NCBI GenBank assembly: GCA_946482335.1
Contig: CAMLRG010000089.1
Location: forward strand, 1 to 19,845
Origin: an uncultured Duganella sp.
GTDB taxonomy: Bacteria; Pseudomonadota; Gammaproteobacteria; Burkholderiales; Burkholderiaceae
Reading direction: 5' to 3'
DNA length: 19,845 nucleotides
Part shown: one piece after another, positions 1 to 8,563 of the stretch
How the letters are laid out: each line of letters begins with the position of its first letter
Position numbering within the stretch: position 1 is the stretch's first letter
Translations under genes and position numbers: made by a program
Notes under the pieces: generated by a model
What the model saw: only the letters and a program-made list of their open reading frames with translations
The model's database searches: none
Told to the model about the DNA's origin: nothing

Positions 1-1452
<1,452 letters not shown>

Positions 1453-1467
1453 GAAAGAACAACAAGC

Positions 1468-2013
1468 ATGAGCACTCCTGTATCCGACCAAAAACACCTG
1501 TGGGTTAGCTGGGACGAGTACCACCGCCTGATCGAGCGCCTGGCGCTGAAGGTCCATGAATCGGGCTGGAAGTTCGACATGGTACTGTGCCTGGCGCGCG
1601 GCGGCGTGCGTCCGGGCGACGTGTTCTCGCGCATCTTCGACGTGCCGCTGGCGATCCTGTCGACCAGCTCCTACCGCGAGGAAGCCGGCACCGTGCGCGG
1701 CGACCTGGATATCGCCAAGTACATGACCATGACCAAGGGCCCGCTGTCGGGCAAGATCCTGCTGGTGGACGACCTGGCCGATTCCGGCGTGACCCTGACC
1801 AAGGTCATGAAGCACCTGAAGGACAACTTCGAAGGCGTGACCGAAGTGCGCTCGGCCGTGATCTGGACCAAGGGCTGCTCGGCCTTCCGTCCCGACTACC
1901 AGATGGAAGAATTGCCGCACAACCCATGGATCCACCAGCCGTTCGAAGACTACGACGGCCTGCGCCCGCACCAGCTGGCGGCCTGGATCAAGAAAGGCGA
2001 AAGCAACGCGTAA
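1468..2013 (+). CDS. Purine-type phosphoribosyltransferase (PRTase family)
   Basis: This is a 181-aa type I phosphoribosyltransferase. The PRPP-binding signature VDDLADSGVTL lies at residues 100-110, with the two acidic residues and Ser-Gly-x-Thr loop that bind the ribose-phosphate. An earlier CLARGGVRPGDV segment (41-52) is the usual PPi-loop region after a buried strand. The closest general type is the hypoxanthine/xanthine/guanine transferase group (COG2236-like), which salvages purine bases to nucleotides. The exact base cannot be read from the sequence. It starts 15 nt after purA with only a weak purine-rich AAGAAAG upstream, consistent with translation within a purA operon transcript. 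The purine theme fits its neighbour. It ends just before a strong terminator. Confidence 0.93.
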   Translation: MSTPVSDQKHLWVSWDEYHRLIERLALKVHESGWKFDMVLCLARGGVRPGDVFSRIFDVPLAILSTSSYREEAGTVRGDLDIAKYMTMTKGPLSGKILLVDDLADSGVTLTKVMKHLKDNFEGVTEVRSAVIWTKGCSAFRPDYQMEELPHNPWIHQPFEDYDGLRPHQLAAWIKKGESNA

Positions 2014-2030
2014 GCACGCGTTGCGGCAGG

Positions 2031-2065
2031 AAAAGGCGGACGGCGCAAGCCGGGCCGCCTTTTTT
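2031..2065. terminator. Intrinsic terminator, probably bidirectional, between convergent genes
   Basis: AAAAGGCGG (2031-2039) pairs with CCGCCTTTT (2055-2063). An inner CGGC/GCCG helix (2041-2044 with 2049-2052) closes on a GCAA GNRA tetraloop. On the plus strand it is followed by six T (2060-2065). Read on the minus strand the stem is followed by four T. It closes the purA-phosphoribosyltransferase operon, and its T tract touches the stop codon of the convergent minus-strand regulator, so it probably serves both. Confidence 0.85.
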
Positions 2066-2673
2066 CATTGCGCGGCCGTGACGCGCGCGCCTTGCAGCGC
2101 CGCCAGCAAGGCGTCATTGGCAAAGGGTTTGGACAGCACCGCGTGCGCGCCCAGCTGCTGCGCCTGGCGCAGCCGTTCCGCGCTGTCGGCCGACACCACC
2201 ACCACCTTGAGCGGCACCGGCGGCGGCGTGCGCTGCAGGAATTGCAGCACGTCGAAGCCGTCCATGCCCGGCATGCGCAAGTCCAGCGTCATCACATGGG
2301 GCTGGAAGCTGAACAGCAGGGCACCCGCCTCGAAGCCGTTGGCGGCCAGCGCCGTTTCGTAGCCGGCCTGGCGCAGCACGCGCTCGATGGCGCGGGCCAT
2401 GGACGGTTCGTCATCCACCACCAGGGCGCGCCGCGCTGCGGCCGGCGCCGCCCAGGGATCGGGCATGCTGTGCTCGCGCATGAAGCGGCGCAAGTCTTCC
2501 ACTTGCACGCGGCGGTCGCCGCGCGTGCCCGGCAGTTGATAGGCCTGCAACAAGCCGCGGTCGATCCAGCGCGCGACCGTCCGGAAATTGACCCCGCACA
2601 GCTTGGCGGCTTGTCCGGTCGTCAACGCTTCCTGGGCCGACTGTTGCGGCGGGATGTCACTTACGTTAGTCAT
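2065..2673 (-). CDS. Response regulator with N-terminal MerR/BldC-like HTH and C-terminal receiver
   Basis: This is a 202-aa protein with an unusual order, the DNA-binding domain first. Residues 17-67 read as a winged HTH of the HTH_17/excisionase/BldC type: LTTGQAAKLCGVNFRTVARW forms the helix-turn-helix and GDRRVQVEDLRRFM the wing and trailing helix. Residues 83-198 are a receiver: acidic pair Asp87-Asp88, phosphoacceptor Asp131 in LDLRMPGMDG, Ser161 and Lys182. All phosphorylation residues are intact, so it should be a phosphorylation-switched transcription factor. No histidine kinase is in the window. No Shine-Dalgarno precedes the ATG, and an in-frame TAG at 2698-2700 excludes an upstream start, so the message may be leaderless. 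It is divergent from the REC-GGDEF-EAL gene, 71 bp away. Targets are unknown; local autoregulation is likely. Confidence 0.9.
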   Translation of the reverse strand: MTNVSDIPPQQSAQEALTTGQAAKLCGVNFRTVARWIDRGLLQAYQLPGTRGDRRVQVEDLRRFMREHSMPDPWAAPAAARRALVVDDEPSMARAIERVLRQAGYETALAANGFEAGALLFSFQPHVMTLDLRMPGMDGFDVLQFLQRTPPPVPLKVVVVSADSAERLRQAQQLGAHAVLSKPFANDALLAALQGARVTAAQ

Positions 2674-2699
2674 GTTTGACAGTTTAGACCGGTTGGACT
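2673..2699. repeat. Three tandem 9-bp TTnGAC boxes (candidate operator)
   Basis: TTTGAC (2675-2680), TTAGAC (2684-2689) and TTGGAC (2693-2698) lie in the same orientation at an exact 9-bp period. They cover the spacer and -10 of the minus-strand promoter and the -35 and spacer of the plus-strand one. BldC-type HTH proteins are known to bind direct repeats as head-to-tail oligomers, so the adjacent regulator is the obvious candidate ligand. The repeat is seen directly; the binding is inference. Confidence 0.55.
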
Positions 2700-2709
2700 A
2701 CCTTGGCAA
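2674..2709 (-). promoter_or_regulatory. Candidate sigma70 promoter of the HTH-receiver gene
   Basis: On the minus strand TTGCCA (2709-2704, 5 of 6 to consensus) and TAAACT (2686-2681, 4 of 6) are separated by exactly 17 bp. Transcription would begin about 2674-2675, one or two bases before the ATG at 2673, which agrees with the missing Shine-Dalgarno. This is a by-eye match with no expression support. Confidence 0.5.
2676..2704 (+). promoter_or_regulatory. Candidate sigma70 promoter of the REC-GGDEF-EAL gene
   Basis: A perfect TTGACA -35 (2676-2681) is followed after 17 bp by TACCTT (2699-2704), a poor -10 with three matches. A strong -35 with a weak -10 overlapping the tandem TTnGAC boxes would suit a promoter controlled by a bound regulator. 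The leader would be about 30 nt and holds the good Shine-Dalgarno GGAAGGAG at 2730-2737. Confidence 0.4.
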
Positions 2710-2744
2710 TTGTTGATGTACGGAAAATCGGAAGGAGCCTGCCC

Positions 2745-5471
2745 ATGCAAGAGCAGCCATTTCAGGAGAACCGCCCAAGCGTGGCGGGCAAGGTGCTGGT
2801 CATTGACGATAACGCCGCGCTGCGCGATGCCTTGCGCCAAGTCCTGGCGCCGCACGGCGGCCAGGATCCGGCCGCCTGGCCGGTGGTCGGGGTCGACGTG
2901 GCGCCCGGCGGAGAGCAAGGGTTGCACCTGGTGCGGCAGGCGTGCGCCAACGGGGCGCCGTACGCTTTGGCTTTCGTCGACATCCGCATGGCGCAATGGG
3001 ACGGCATTGAGACCGCCGAAGCCTTGTGGCGGGCCGACCCGGACTTGCAGGTGGTGTTCTGCACCGCCTACAGCGATTATGCCTGGAGCGGACTGGCGGC
3101 CCGGCTTGGGCGCTCGGACCGCTGGCTGGTGCTGAAGAAGCCGCTCGACCTCATCGAAGTGCGGCAGCTGACGTCGGCCCTGGTCGGCAAATGGCGCCTG
3201 CAGCAGTCGCAGCGGCGCCATATGGACGAACTGGAATTGCAGGTGGAGGCGCGCGTGGCGGAACTGCGCCGTAGCAACCATACCTTGCGTCTCATTGCGC
3301 GCTGCCACGAAGCGCTGGCGCGCAGCGGCAGCGAAGCCGAACTGCTGGACGCGCTGTGCCGCTGCCTGGTGGAAGACGGGGGCTACGCCCTGGCCCGCAT
3401 CGGCCTGGAGGGCGGGCCGCCAGGGTGCGCGGCGGAATGCGCGTCGGGCAGTGCGCCGGGACCGGCGCCCGCCTGGTGCGGCGACCTGCAGCAACTGGTG
3501 ATGCGCGACCAGCGGCCGCTGGTTTCCCACCATCTCGAGTGCGGCGACGAGCAGCCCGGCGCCATCACGGCATCGGTCATGCTGCCCTTGCGCGGCCGCG
3601 CGGACAGCGTGGGCACGCTGTCGCTGTACGCGACGCGGGACGACGCCTTCGACGACGAGGCTGTACGGCTGCTGCAGGAGGTGGCCGACGAGATCGGCGG
3701 CGGCATCGCCAGCCTGCGTGATGCGAAGGCGCGGGCGCAAGCCGAGCGCGAACTGGAATACCAGGCCAATTACGATGCCGCGCTTGGCTTGCCGCGCTGC
3801 GCCTTGTTGCGCGACCGCCTGCAGCAGGCCATGGTGTACGCGGCGCGTTCGGGACGCCAGGCGGCGGCGCTGGTGCTGGGGCTGGAGGGCTTCCATGCCA
3901 TCCGCGAAGCGCTGGGCGAGGAGGCCGGCAGCCTGCTGCTGCGGGCGGTGGGCGCCCGCATCGCCGACGCCTTGCCCAAGGGCGATTCGGTGGCCCACCT
4001 GTCCGGCGCGGAGTTTGCCGTGGCGCTGGCCGACCTGGGACATGCCGACCAGGCGGGGGCGATCGCCGACGACCTGGTGCAACGCCTGGAGCAGCCTTTC
4101 GCCGTCGGCGGGCAGCAGGTGTTCGTCCATGCCTGCGTCGGCATCAGCATGGCGCCGGCCGACGGCAGCGATGCCGACATCCTGCTGCGTCATGCCGCCA
4201 CCGCCGCCCACTGCGCGCGCAGCGCCGGAGACAGCGCCTGTCATTACTACGCGCCGCACATGAACCAGCGCTCCGCCGCCAGGCTGGCGCTGGAAGCCGA
4301 GCTGCACCGCGCGCTGGCGGCGGGCGAGCTGGAGCTGCACTACCAGCCGAAGGTCGACTTGCGCACCGGCCGCGCCGCCGGCGCCGAAGCCTTGCTGCGC
4401 TGGCGCCATCCGCAGCGCGGCCTGCTGGCTGCGGGCGATTTCATCTCGCAGGCGGAGGCGTCGGGTGTCATCCTGCAGATCGGACGCTGGGTCATCGATA
4501 ACGTATGCCGCCAGATCCGGCACTGGATCGATGCCGGCATGCCGCTCTTGCCGGTCGCGGTCAACCTGTCGGCGCGCCAGTTCCGGCAGAAAGACCTGGT
4601 CGCCAACCTGCGCGAGGCGATGCAAAAGCACCGGGTCGATGCCGAGTGGGTCGAGCTGGAAGTCACCGAGAGCGCCCTGATGGAACACCTGGACGCCGCC
4701 ACGGCGACCTTGCGCGAACTGAAGGCAACCGGCGTGCGCCTGACGCTGGACGACTTCGGCTCCGGCTATTCTTCGCTCAGCCATCTGCAGCGCTTCCCGG
4801 TCGATTACGTCAAGATCGATCCCGCCTTCGTGCGCGAGGTCACGGTCAACCCGAACGACGCCAGCATCTGCCGCTCGGTCATCGACCTGGCGCATGCGCT
4901 GCGCTTGCACGTGATCGCCAAAGGCGTCGAAAGCGAGGGCCAGGTGCGCTACCTGCAGCAGCACCGCTGCGACGAGTTGCAGGGGCATTATTTCAGTACC
5001 GCGCTGCCGGCCGGGGAATTCGAACGCATCCTGCGCGGCCGCCAAACCTGGCAACTGCCCCGCGCGGAGCGTGCGGTGGAGCGCACCTTGCTGCTGGTCG
5101 ACGACGAACCGAACATCCTGTCCGCGCTGCGGCGCCTGTGCCGCGGCGAGGGTTACACGATCCTGACGGCGGACAATGCCCGTAGCGCGCTGGAAGTCAT
5201 GGCCGCCAACCAGGTGCAAGTGGTGCTGTCCGACCAGCGCATGCCGAACATGAGCGGCACGGAATTCCTGGCGCGGGCGAGGGCGCTGCAGCCCGACACG
5301 ATCCGCATGCTGCTGACCGGCTATACCGAGATCGATTCGGTGATCCAGGCGATCAACCAGGGGACGCTGTTCAAGTTCCTGACCAAGCCGTGGGATGAGG
5401 CTGCGATCCTGGCGCACTTGCGCGAAGCCTTCGAGTATTACGAGATGCGCGCCAAGGCGACGGCGGCGTGA
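2745..5471 (+). CDS. REC-GAF-GGDEF(degenerate)-EAL(altered)-REC signalling protein
   Basis: This is a 908-aa cytoplasmic protein. The ATG at 2745 follows GGAAGGAG by 7 nt; a farther upstream frame start would add 14 unlikely residues. Order: receiver 1 (about 15-150; Asp21-Asp22, Asp79, Thr107, Lys131/132), helical linker, GAF-like region (about 180-326), GGDEF domain (about 340-500), EAL domain (about 515-765) and receiver 2 (about 779-900; Asp786-Asp787, Asp830, Lys881). The GGDEF signature reads SGAEF (420-424), so cyclase activity is not expected. The EAL domain keeps Glu548, Asn607, Glu639, Asp669-Asp670, Lys690 and Gln746, but the Glu of the usual AEGVE motif is Lys726. That Glu is the general base in characterised EAL phosphodiesterases such as RocR. 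The protein may therefore be a c-di-GMP sensor or scaffold. Receiver 2 resembles those of RpfG-type proteins. It is divergent from the HTH-receiver gene. Confidence 0.93.
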   Translation: MQEQPFQENRPSVAGKVLVIDDNAALRDALRQVLAPHGGQDPAAWPVVGVDVAPGGEQGLHLVRQACANGAPYALAFVDIRMAQWDGIETAEALWRADPDLQVVFCTAYSDYAWSGLAARLGRSDRWLVLKKPLDLIEVRQLTSALVGKWRLQQSQRRHMDELELQVEARVAELRRSNHTLRLIARCHEALARSGSEAELLDALCRCLVEDGGYALARIGLEGGPPGCAAECASGSAPGPAPAWCGDLQQLVMRDQRPLVSHHLECGDEQPGAITASVMLPLRGRADSVGTLSLYATRDDAFDDEAVRLLQEVADEIGGGIASLRDAKARAQAERELEYQANYDAALGLPRCALLRDRLQQAMVYAARSGRQAAALVLGLEGFHAIREALGEEAGSLLLRAVGARIADALPKGDSVAHLSGAEFAVALADLGHADQAGAIADDLVQRLEQPFAVGGQQVFVHACVGISMAPADGSDADILLRHAATAAHCARSAGDSACHYYAPHMNQRSAARLALEAELHRALAAGELELHYQPKVDLRTGRAAGAEALLRWRHPQRGLLAAGDFISQAEASGVILQIGRWVIDNVCRQIRHWIDAGMPLLPVAVNLSARQFRQKDLVANLREAMQKHRVDAEWVELEVTESALMEHLDAATATLRELKATGVRLTLDDFGSGYSSLSHLQRFPVDYVKIDPAFVREVTVNPNDASICRSVIDLAHALRLHVIAKGVESEGQVRYLQQHRCDELQGHYFSTALPAGEFERILRGRQTWQLPRAERAVERTLLLVDDEPNILSALRRLCRGEGYTILTADNARSALEVMAANQVQVVLSDQRMPNMSGTEFLARARALQPDTIRMLLTGYTEIDSVIQAINQGTLFKFLTKPWDEAAILAHLREAFEYYEMRAKATAA

Positions 5472-5560
5472 CCGGGCCGCCACATGTGACAATTGGATAT
5501 ATTTCAGTTTGGAAATGACTATACAATTCTTGGCATCATCTTGGACGGGCCGGAATTGTG
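5472..5560 (+). promoter_or_regulatory. AT-richer intergenic region with candidate -10 and inverted repeat
   Basis: The gap after the signalling gene drops in GC content. TACAAT (5522-5527, 5 of 6 to a -10) has no clear -35. ACAATTC (5523-5529) and GAATTGT (5553-5559) form a perfect 7-bp inverted repeat spanning the -10 and the start region, and another ACAATT lies at 5489-5494. CACATGTG (5481-5488) is an 8-bp palindrome. No terminator hairpin with a T tract is seen. Confidence 0.35.
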
Positions 5561-6556
5561 ATGTTTCCTTCAATGCTGTTGTCATTTCTGCTCGCGGGGC
5601 CGGTCCAGGAGCCGGCCGGGACAGCGGCCGCCAGGCCAACCGCATTGCAGAAGCAATGGGCCGAACGCAGGTTCGACGCCATCGAGCGCAGCCTGCGCGC
5701 GGCGTGCACGTCCGGCGCCGCCAGCTTCGAAGCGCAGTTCGACAACCATTTCCGCACCGCGCAATCCTGGGACGCCGACCGCGGCGCCCTGGCGCTGTGG
5801 CGCCAGCAACTGCCGGACTCGCTGGCCGCAGCGATGGTGGAGGCAATCTACTGGCGCGCTTACGCCTCCCAGCTGCGCCTGGGGGCCGTCGGCCGCCTGA
5901 CGGGGAAAGCCATGGAGTTCTACCAGGAACAGCTGGGGCATGGCATCGCACGCCTGCAACAGGTGAAGGCGCAGGCCAAGACCTGCCCTTTATGGCACAG
6001 CCTGCATATCGGCCTGCTGCTGGAAGGCGCCGGGTCGCGCCGCGCGGCGGCCAGCGCCTACCTCGACGCCGTGCAGGCGTTTCCGAACGACCCGCAAATC
6101 CACTTCGCCATGGCGCGCGCCTACAGCCCGCGCTCGGGCGGCAGCGCCGTGCAGTTCGACCAGTTTGCACGCCGCGCCGTGTTCTTTACCAAGGCTGCGG
6201 AGGGCAGTGCCATGTATGCACGGCTGTACTGGCGGGAAGACGGCGCCGGCAGCGATGCGGTCCAGTTCTCCGCGCAGCGCGGCCTGCCGGAATGGCGCAT
6301 GGTGAAGAGCGGCTTTGAAGATTTGCTGCGGCGGCATCCGCAGGACTGGCGCGGGCGCAACAAGTTTGCCTCGTTCGCCTGCCGTGCCAACGACCGCGAA
6401 ACCTACCTCAAGCTGCGCCAGGAACTGGGCGGGCACATCCTGCCCGACCTGTGGCCGGACGGGGCGGGCGTCGATGCCTGCGACCGCAAGCTGGGCAAAG
6501 GCGGGGCGGCCGCGGCTTCGCCGGCGCAAGCCGCTGGTGTAAACTCGCGTTCATGA
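5561..6556 (+). CDS. Uncharacterised helical protein, DUF4034-like
   Basis: This is a 331-aa protein I cannot assign with certainty. The N-terminus (MFPSMLLSFLLAGP) is short and hydrophobic with no positive n-region, so an exported form is possible but weak. The rest is helical. Segments such as ARRAVFFTKAAEGSAMYARLYW (about 203-224, tetratricopeptide-like in spacing), the stretch from HPQDW to KFASFACRA (about 259-276) and the following TYLKLRQELG (281-290) recall DUF4034-type proteins from memory. No catalytic motif is seen. GTG at 5558 and ATG at 5561 are both possible starts; ATG is preferred with GGAA 5 nt upstream. The stop overlaps the ATG of the MarC-family gene (ATGA), so the two are translationally coupled. 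The C-terminal 30 residues are low-complexity Ala/Gly. Confidence 0.8.
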   Translation: MFPSMLLSFLLAGPVQEPAGTAAARPTALQKQWAERRFDAIERSLRAACTSGAASFEAQFDNHFRTAQSWDADRGALALWRQQLPDSLAAAMVEAIYWRAYASQLRLGAVGRLTGKAMEFYQEQLGHGIARLQQVKAQAKTCPLWHSLHIGLLLEGAGSRRAAASAYLDAVQAFPNDPQIHFAMARAYSPRSGGSAVQFDQFARRAVFFTKAAEGSAMYARLYWREDGAGSDAVQFSAQRGLPEWRMVKSGFEDLLRRHPQDWRGRNKFASFACRANDRETYLKLRQELGGHILPDLWPDGAGVDACDRKLGKGGAAAASPAQAAGVNSRS

Positions 6557-7149
6557 CCCAAGACTTCTTCCAGACCTTCATCCTGCTGTTGCTGGTGACC
6601 GACCCCTTCGGCAACGTCCCATTGTTTGCCACCGCCCTGGCCCCGGTGCCGCCCAAACGCCGGCCGAAGATCGTGGTGCGCGAATGCCTGATCGCCTTCG
6701 GCGTGCTGCTGGTGTTCATGTTCTTCGGCAGCCACTTCCTGAAAGCGCTCAGCCTGTCGGAAGCGTCGCTGCGCATTGCCGGCAGCGTGATCCTGCTGCT
6801 GATCGCGATCCGCATGGTGTTCCCGCATCCGGATGGGGTGCTGGGCAGGCAGGAAGGGGGCGAACCCTTCATCGTGCCGCTGGCGATTCCCGCCCTGGCC
6901 GGCCCATCGGCCTTGGCGACGGTGCTGCTGTTTTCGCGCGAAAGCACGGCCGAAGTGATCGTGCACGTGGCGGCGCTGGCCGCCGTGGTGGTGGTCTGGC
7001 TGGCGGTGTTCCTGGGCGCGGAACGCTTGCAGAAAGTGCTCGGTTCGCAAGTGATGACGGCCTTCGAACGCTTGATGGGCTTGATCCTGGCGGCGATGTC
7101 GATCGAGATGCTGCTGGGCGGCGTGCGCGAGTTCGTCAAGACGCTCTAG
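6553..7149 (+). CDS. MarC family integral membrane protein (UPF0056)
   Basis: This is a 198-aa inner-membrane protein of the MarC/UPF0056 family, with about six membrane segments. Family landmarks are all present: DPFGNVPLF (residues 17-25) in the first segment pair, RIAGSVILLLIAIRM near residue 75, PLAIPALAGPSALATVLLF near 110, and RLMGLILAAMSIEMLLGG near the C-terminus. The length matches the family. The ATG at 6553 overlaps the upstream stop by 4 nt; a frame start at 6451 would place 34 non-hydrophobic residues ahead and inside the previous gene. The function of the family is unsettled: early links to multiple antibiotic resistance were not upheld, and transport is only presumed. The neighbouring DUF4034-like protein gives no clear substrate. 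Confidence 0.93.
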   Translation: MTQDFFQTFILLLLVTDPFGNVPLFATALAPVPPKRRPKIVVRECLIAFGVLLVFMFFGSHFLKALSLSEASLRIAGSVILLLIAIRMVFPHPDGVLGRQEGGEPFIVPLAIPALAGPSALATVLLFSRESTAEVIVHVAALAAVVVVWLAVFLGAERLQKVLGSQVMTAFERLMGLILAAMSIEMLLGGVREFVKTL

Positions 7150-7255
7150 GACGGCGTCGCAACACTATCGTTTTGATAGTGATATGAAAACATTTCCTTC
7201 CGGCATTCATCTGCTAAGCTAGCGCGTCGCCCGCGCGGGCTCACCAGGGATGCCG
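7147..7255 (+). promoter_or_regulatory. Leader of MFS-PD40 operon, with boxes shared with the giant-gene leader
   Basis: From the marC-family stop the sequence holds CGGCGTCGCAACACT (7152-7166), the hairpin at 7163-7181, and CTGCTAAGCTAGC (7211-7223), whose TGCTAAGCT can act as an extended -10. A perfect palindrome GCCCGCGCGGGC lies at 7229-7240, and AGGGA at 7246-7250. The same elements in the same order lie before the 9678 gene. No -35 is visible at 17 bp. Confidence 0.5.
7163..7181. repeat. Perfect inverted repeat, 7-bp arms
   Basis: CACTATC (7163-7169), loop GTTTT and GATAGTG (7175-7181) are perfectly complementary. There is no T tract after it, so it is more likely an operator or a 3'-end processing hairpin for the MarC-family message than an intrinsic terminator. 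Confidence 0.6.
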
Positions 7256-8563
7256 ATGTATTTCGCCGAAATCTACAACCAGTGGCGCAGCCGGCGCGGC
7301 GCTGTCCGCCAGCCCGGCCAATCCCTGCCGCAAACGGTGTATGCACTGGGCGCCACCAGCCTGCTGACCGACGTCTCGACCGAAATGGTGGCCAGCGTGC
7401 TGCCGGTCTACCTGATGCTGGCCTTGCACTTGTCGCCCGCCGAATTCGGCGTGGCCGATGGCTTGTTCCGCGGCGGCGCAGCGGTCGCAGCCTTGCTGCT
7501 GGGCGGCTTGCTGACCTATGGCAGCGGGCGCAGCAAACTGGTGGCCGGCGCCGGCTACGCCATGTCGGTGCTGGCCAAGCTGGCCTTGCTGGCCAGCGGG
7601 GCCTTTGCCGCCATCGTTGCCTGCCTGGCGCTGGACCGGCTTGGCAAAGGCTTGCGCGCCGCGCCGCGCGACACCATCCTGGCGGCCAGTGTGCCGGAGC
7701 ATCAGTTGGGCCTGGCATTCGGCACGCACCGCGCGCTGGATGGCGCCGGAGCCCTGGCCGGGCCGTTGCTGGCGGCTGGGCTGCTGTGGCTGGCTCCCCA
7801 GCAATACACGTTGCTGTTCCTGGTCGCGCTGGCGTTTGCCGTCGCCGGGCTGGCCGTGTTCGGCCGCCTGGTCCCGGGCGGGCAGGGCAGCGCCGCCACC
7901 GCCGCCGGAGCGAGCGCCGCGCCGCGCACCGCGCGCTTGCCGCTGCGCACCCATTGGCAGCGCTGCCTGCCGCCGGGCTGCCGCAAGCTGCTGGCGGGCG
8001 CCATGCTGCTGTCCCTGTTCACCGTCAGCGAAGGCATGATCTACGCGCAAATGCAGCACAGCTTTGCGCTGGAACCGTTCATGCAGCCCTTGCTGCCGGT
8101 CGGCACCGCCGCCGCCTTCCTGCTGCTGGCGGCGCCGGTCGGCTGGCTGGCCGACCGCGTCGGCCGCTTGCGCATCTTCCTCGCCGCCCACTTGCTGTTG
8201 CTGCCGTTGTACGGCCTGTTGTGGAGCGCGGCCGGCGGCACGCCGCCCGTGTGGCAAGCGGCCGCCCTGGTACTGCTGCTGGGCTGCTACGTGGCGGCCA
8301 CCGATGGCGTGTTGATGGCCGCCGTCGCGGCCGCGGTCCCGCCGGCGGCGCGCAGCCTGAGCCTGGCGCTCTTCGCGGCCGGCATCGCTGCCGCCAAGCT
8401 GGCCTCGTCGATGCTGTTTGGCCTGCTGTGGGACCGCTACGACGTCGCCCCCGCCGTCCTGCTGTATGGTGGCGGCCTGCTGTGCGCACTGGCCCTGTTT
8501 GCCTATGTCAATCCGCTGCGCCTGGGCGCGGCGCCTGCCCAACTGATGCCCGAAACGCCATGA
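7256..8563 (+). CDS. Major facilitator superfamily transporter
   Basis: This is a 435-aa inner-membrane protein with about twelve membrane segments in two six-helix halves, split by a polar Ala/Gly-rich cytoplasmic loop (about 203-245). The first segment carries LLTDVSTEMVASVLPVYL (about 36-53), which resembles MFS proteins with a TDxxSEM...LP helix 1. DRLGKGLRAAPRD (127-139) is the cytoplasmic loop 4-5 motif of the same group, and ADRVGRLR is the equivalent loop in the second half. No substrate can be named. ATGs at 7250 and 7256 are both possible; AGGGA at 7246-7250 overlaps the first and sits 5 nt before the second, so 7256 is preferred. The 3' end overlaps the next start (ATGA), coupling it to a secreted propeller-like protein. 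Confidence 0.9.
   Translation: MYFAEIYNQWRSRRGAVRQPGQSLPQTVYALGATSLLTDVSTEMVASVLPVYLMLALHLSPAEFGVADGLFRGGAAVAALLLGGLLTYGSGRSKLVAGAGYAMSVLAKLALLASGAFAAIVACLALDRLGKGLRAAPRDTILAASVPEHQLGLAFGTHRALDGAGALAGPLLAAGLLWLAPQQYTLLFLVALAFAVAGLAVFGRLVPGGQGSAATAAGASAAPRTARLPLRTHWQRCLPPGCRKLLAGAMLLSLFTVSEGMIYAQMQHSFALEPFMQPLLPVGTAAAFLLLAAPVGWLADRVGRLRIFLAAHLLLLPLYGLLWSAAGGTPPVWQAAALVLLLGCYVAATDGVLMAAVAAAVPPAARSLSLALFAAGIAAAKLASSMLFGLLWDRYDVAPAVLLYGGGLLCALALFAYVNPLRLGAAPAQLMPETP

Noticed and set aside
2670..6170. An uninterrupted 1166-codon minus-strand frame
   Set aside because: It is antisense to the REC-GGDEF-EAL gene and the DUF4034-like gene, spans the divergent promoter region, and encodes an Arg/Gln/His-rich sequence without recognisable motifs.
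7202..7214. Possible sigma54 site (CGGCA...TGC) before the MFS gene
   Set aside because: The GG to GC gap is 9 rather than 10, and the matching leader at 9475-9677 has no GG at the equivalent place.
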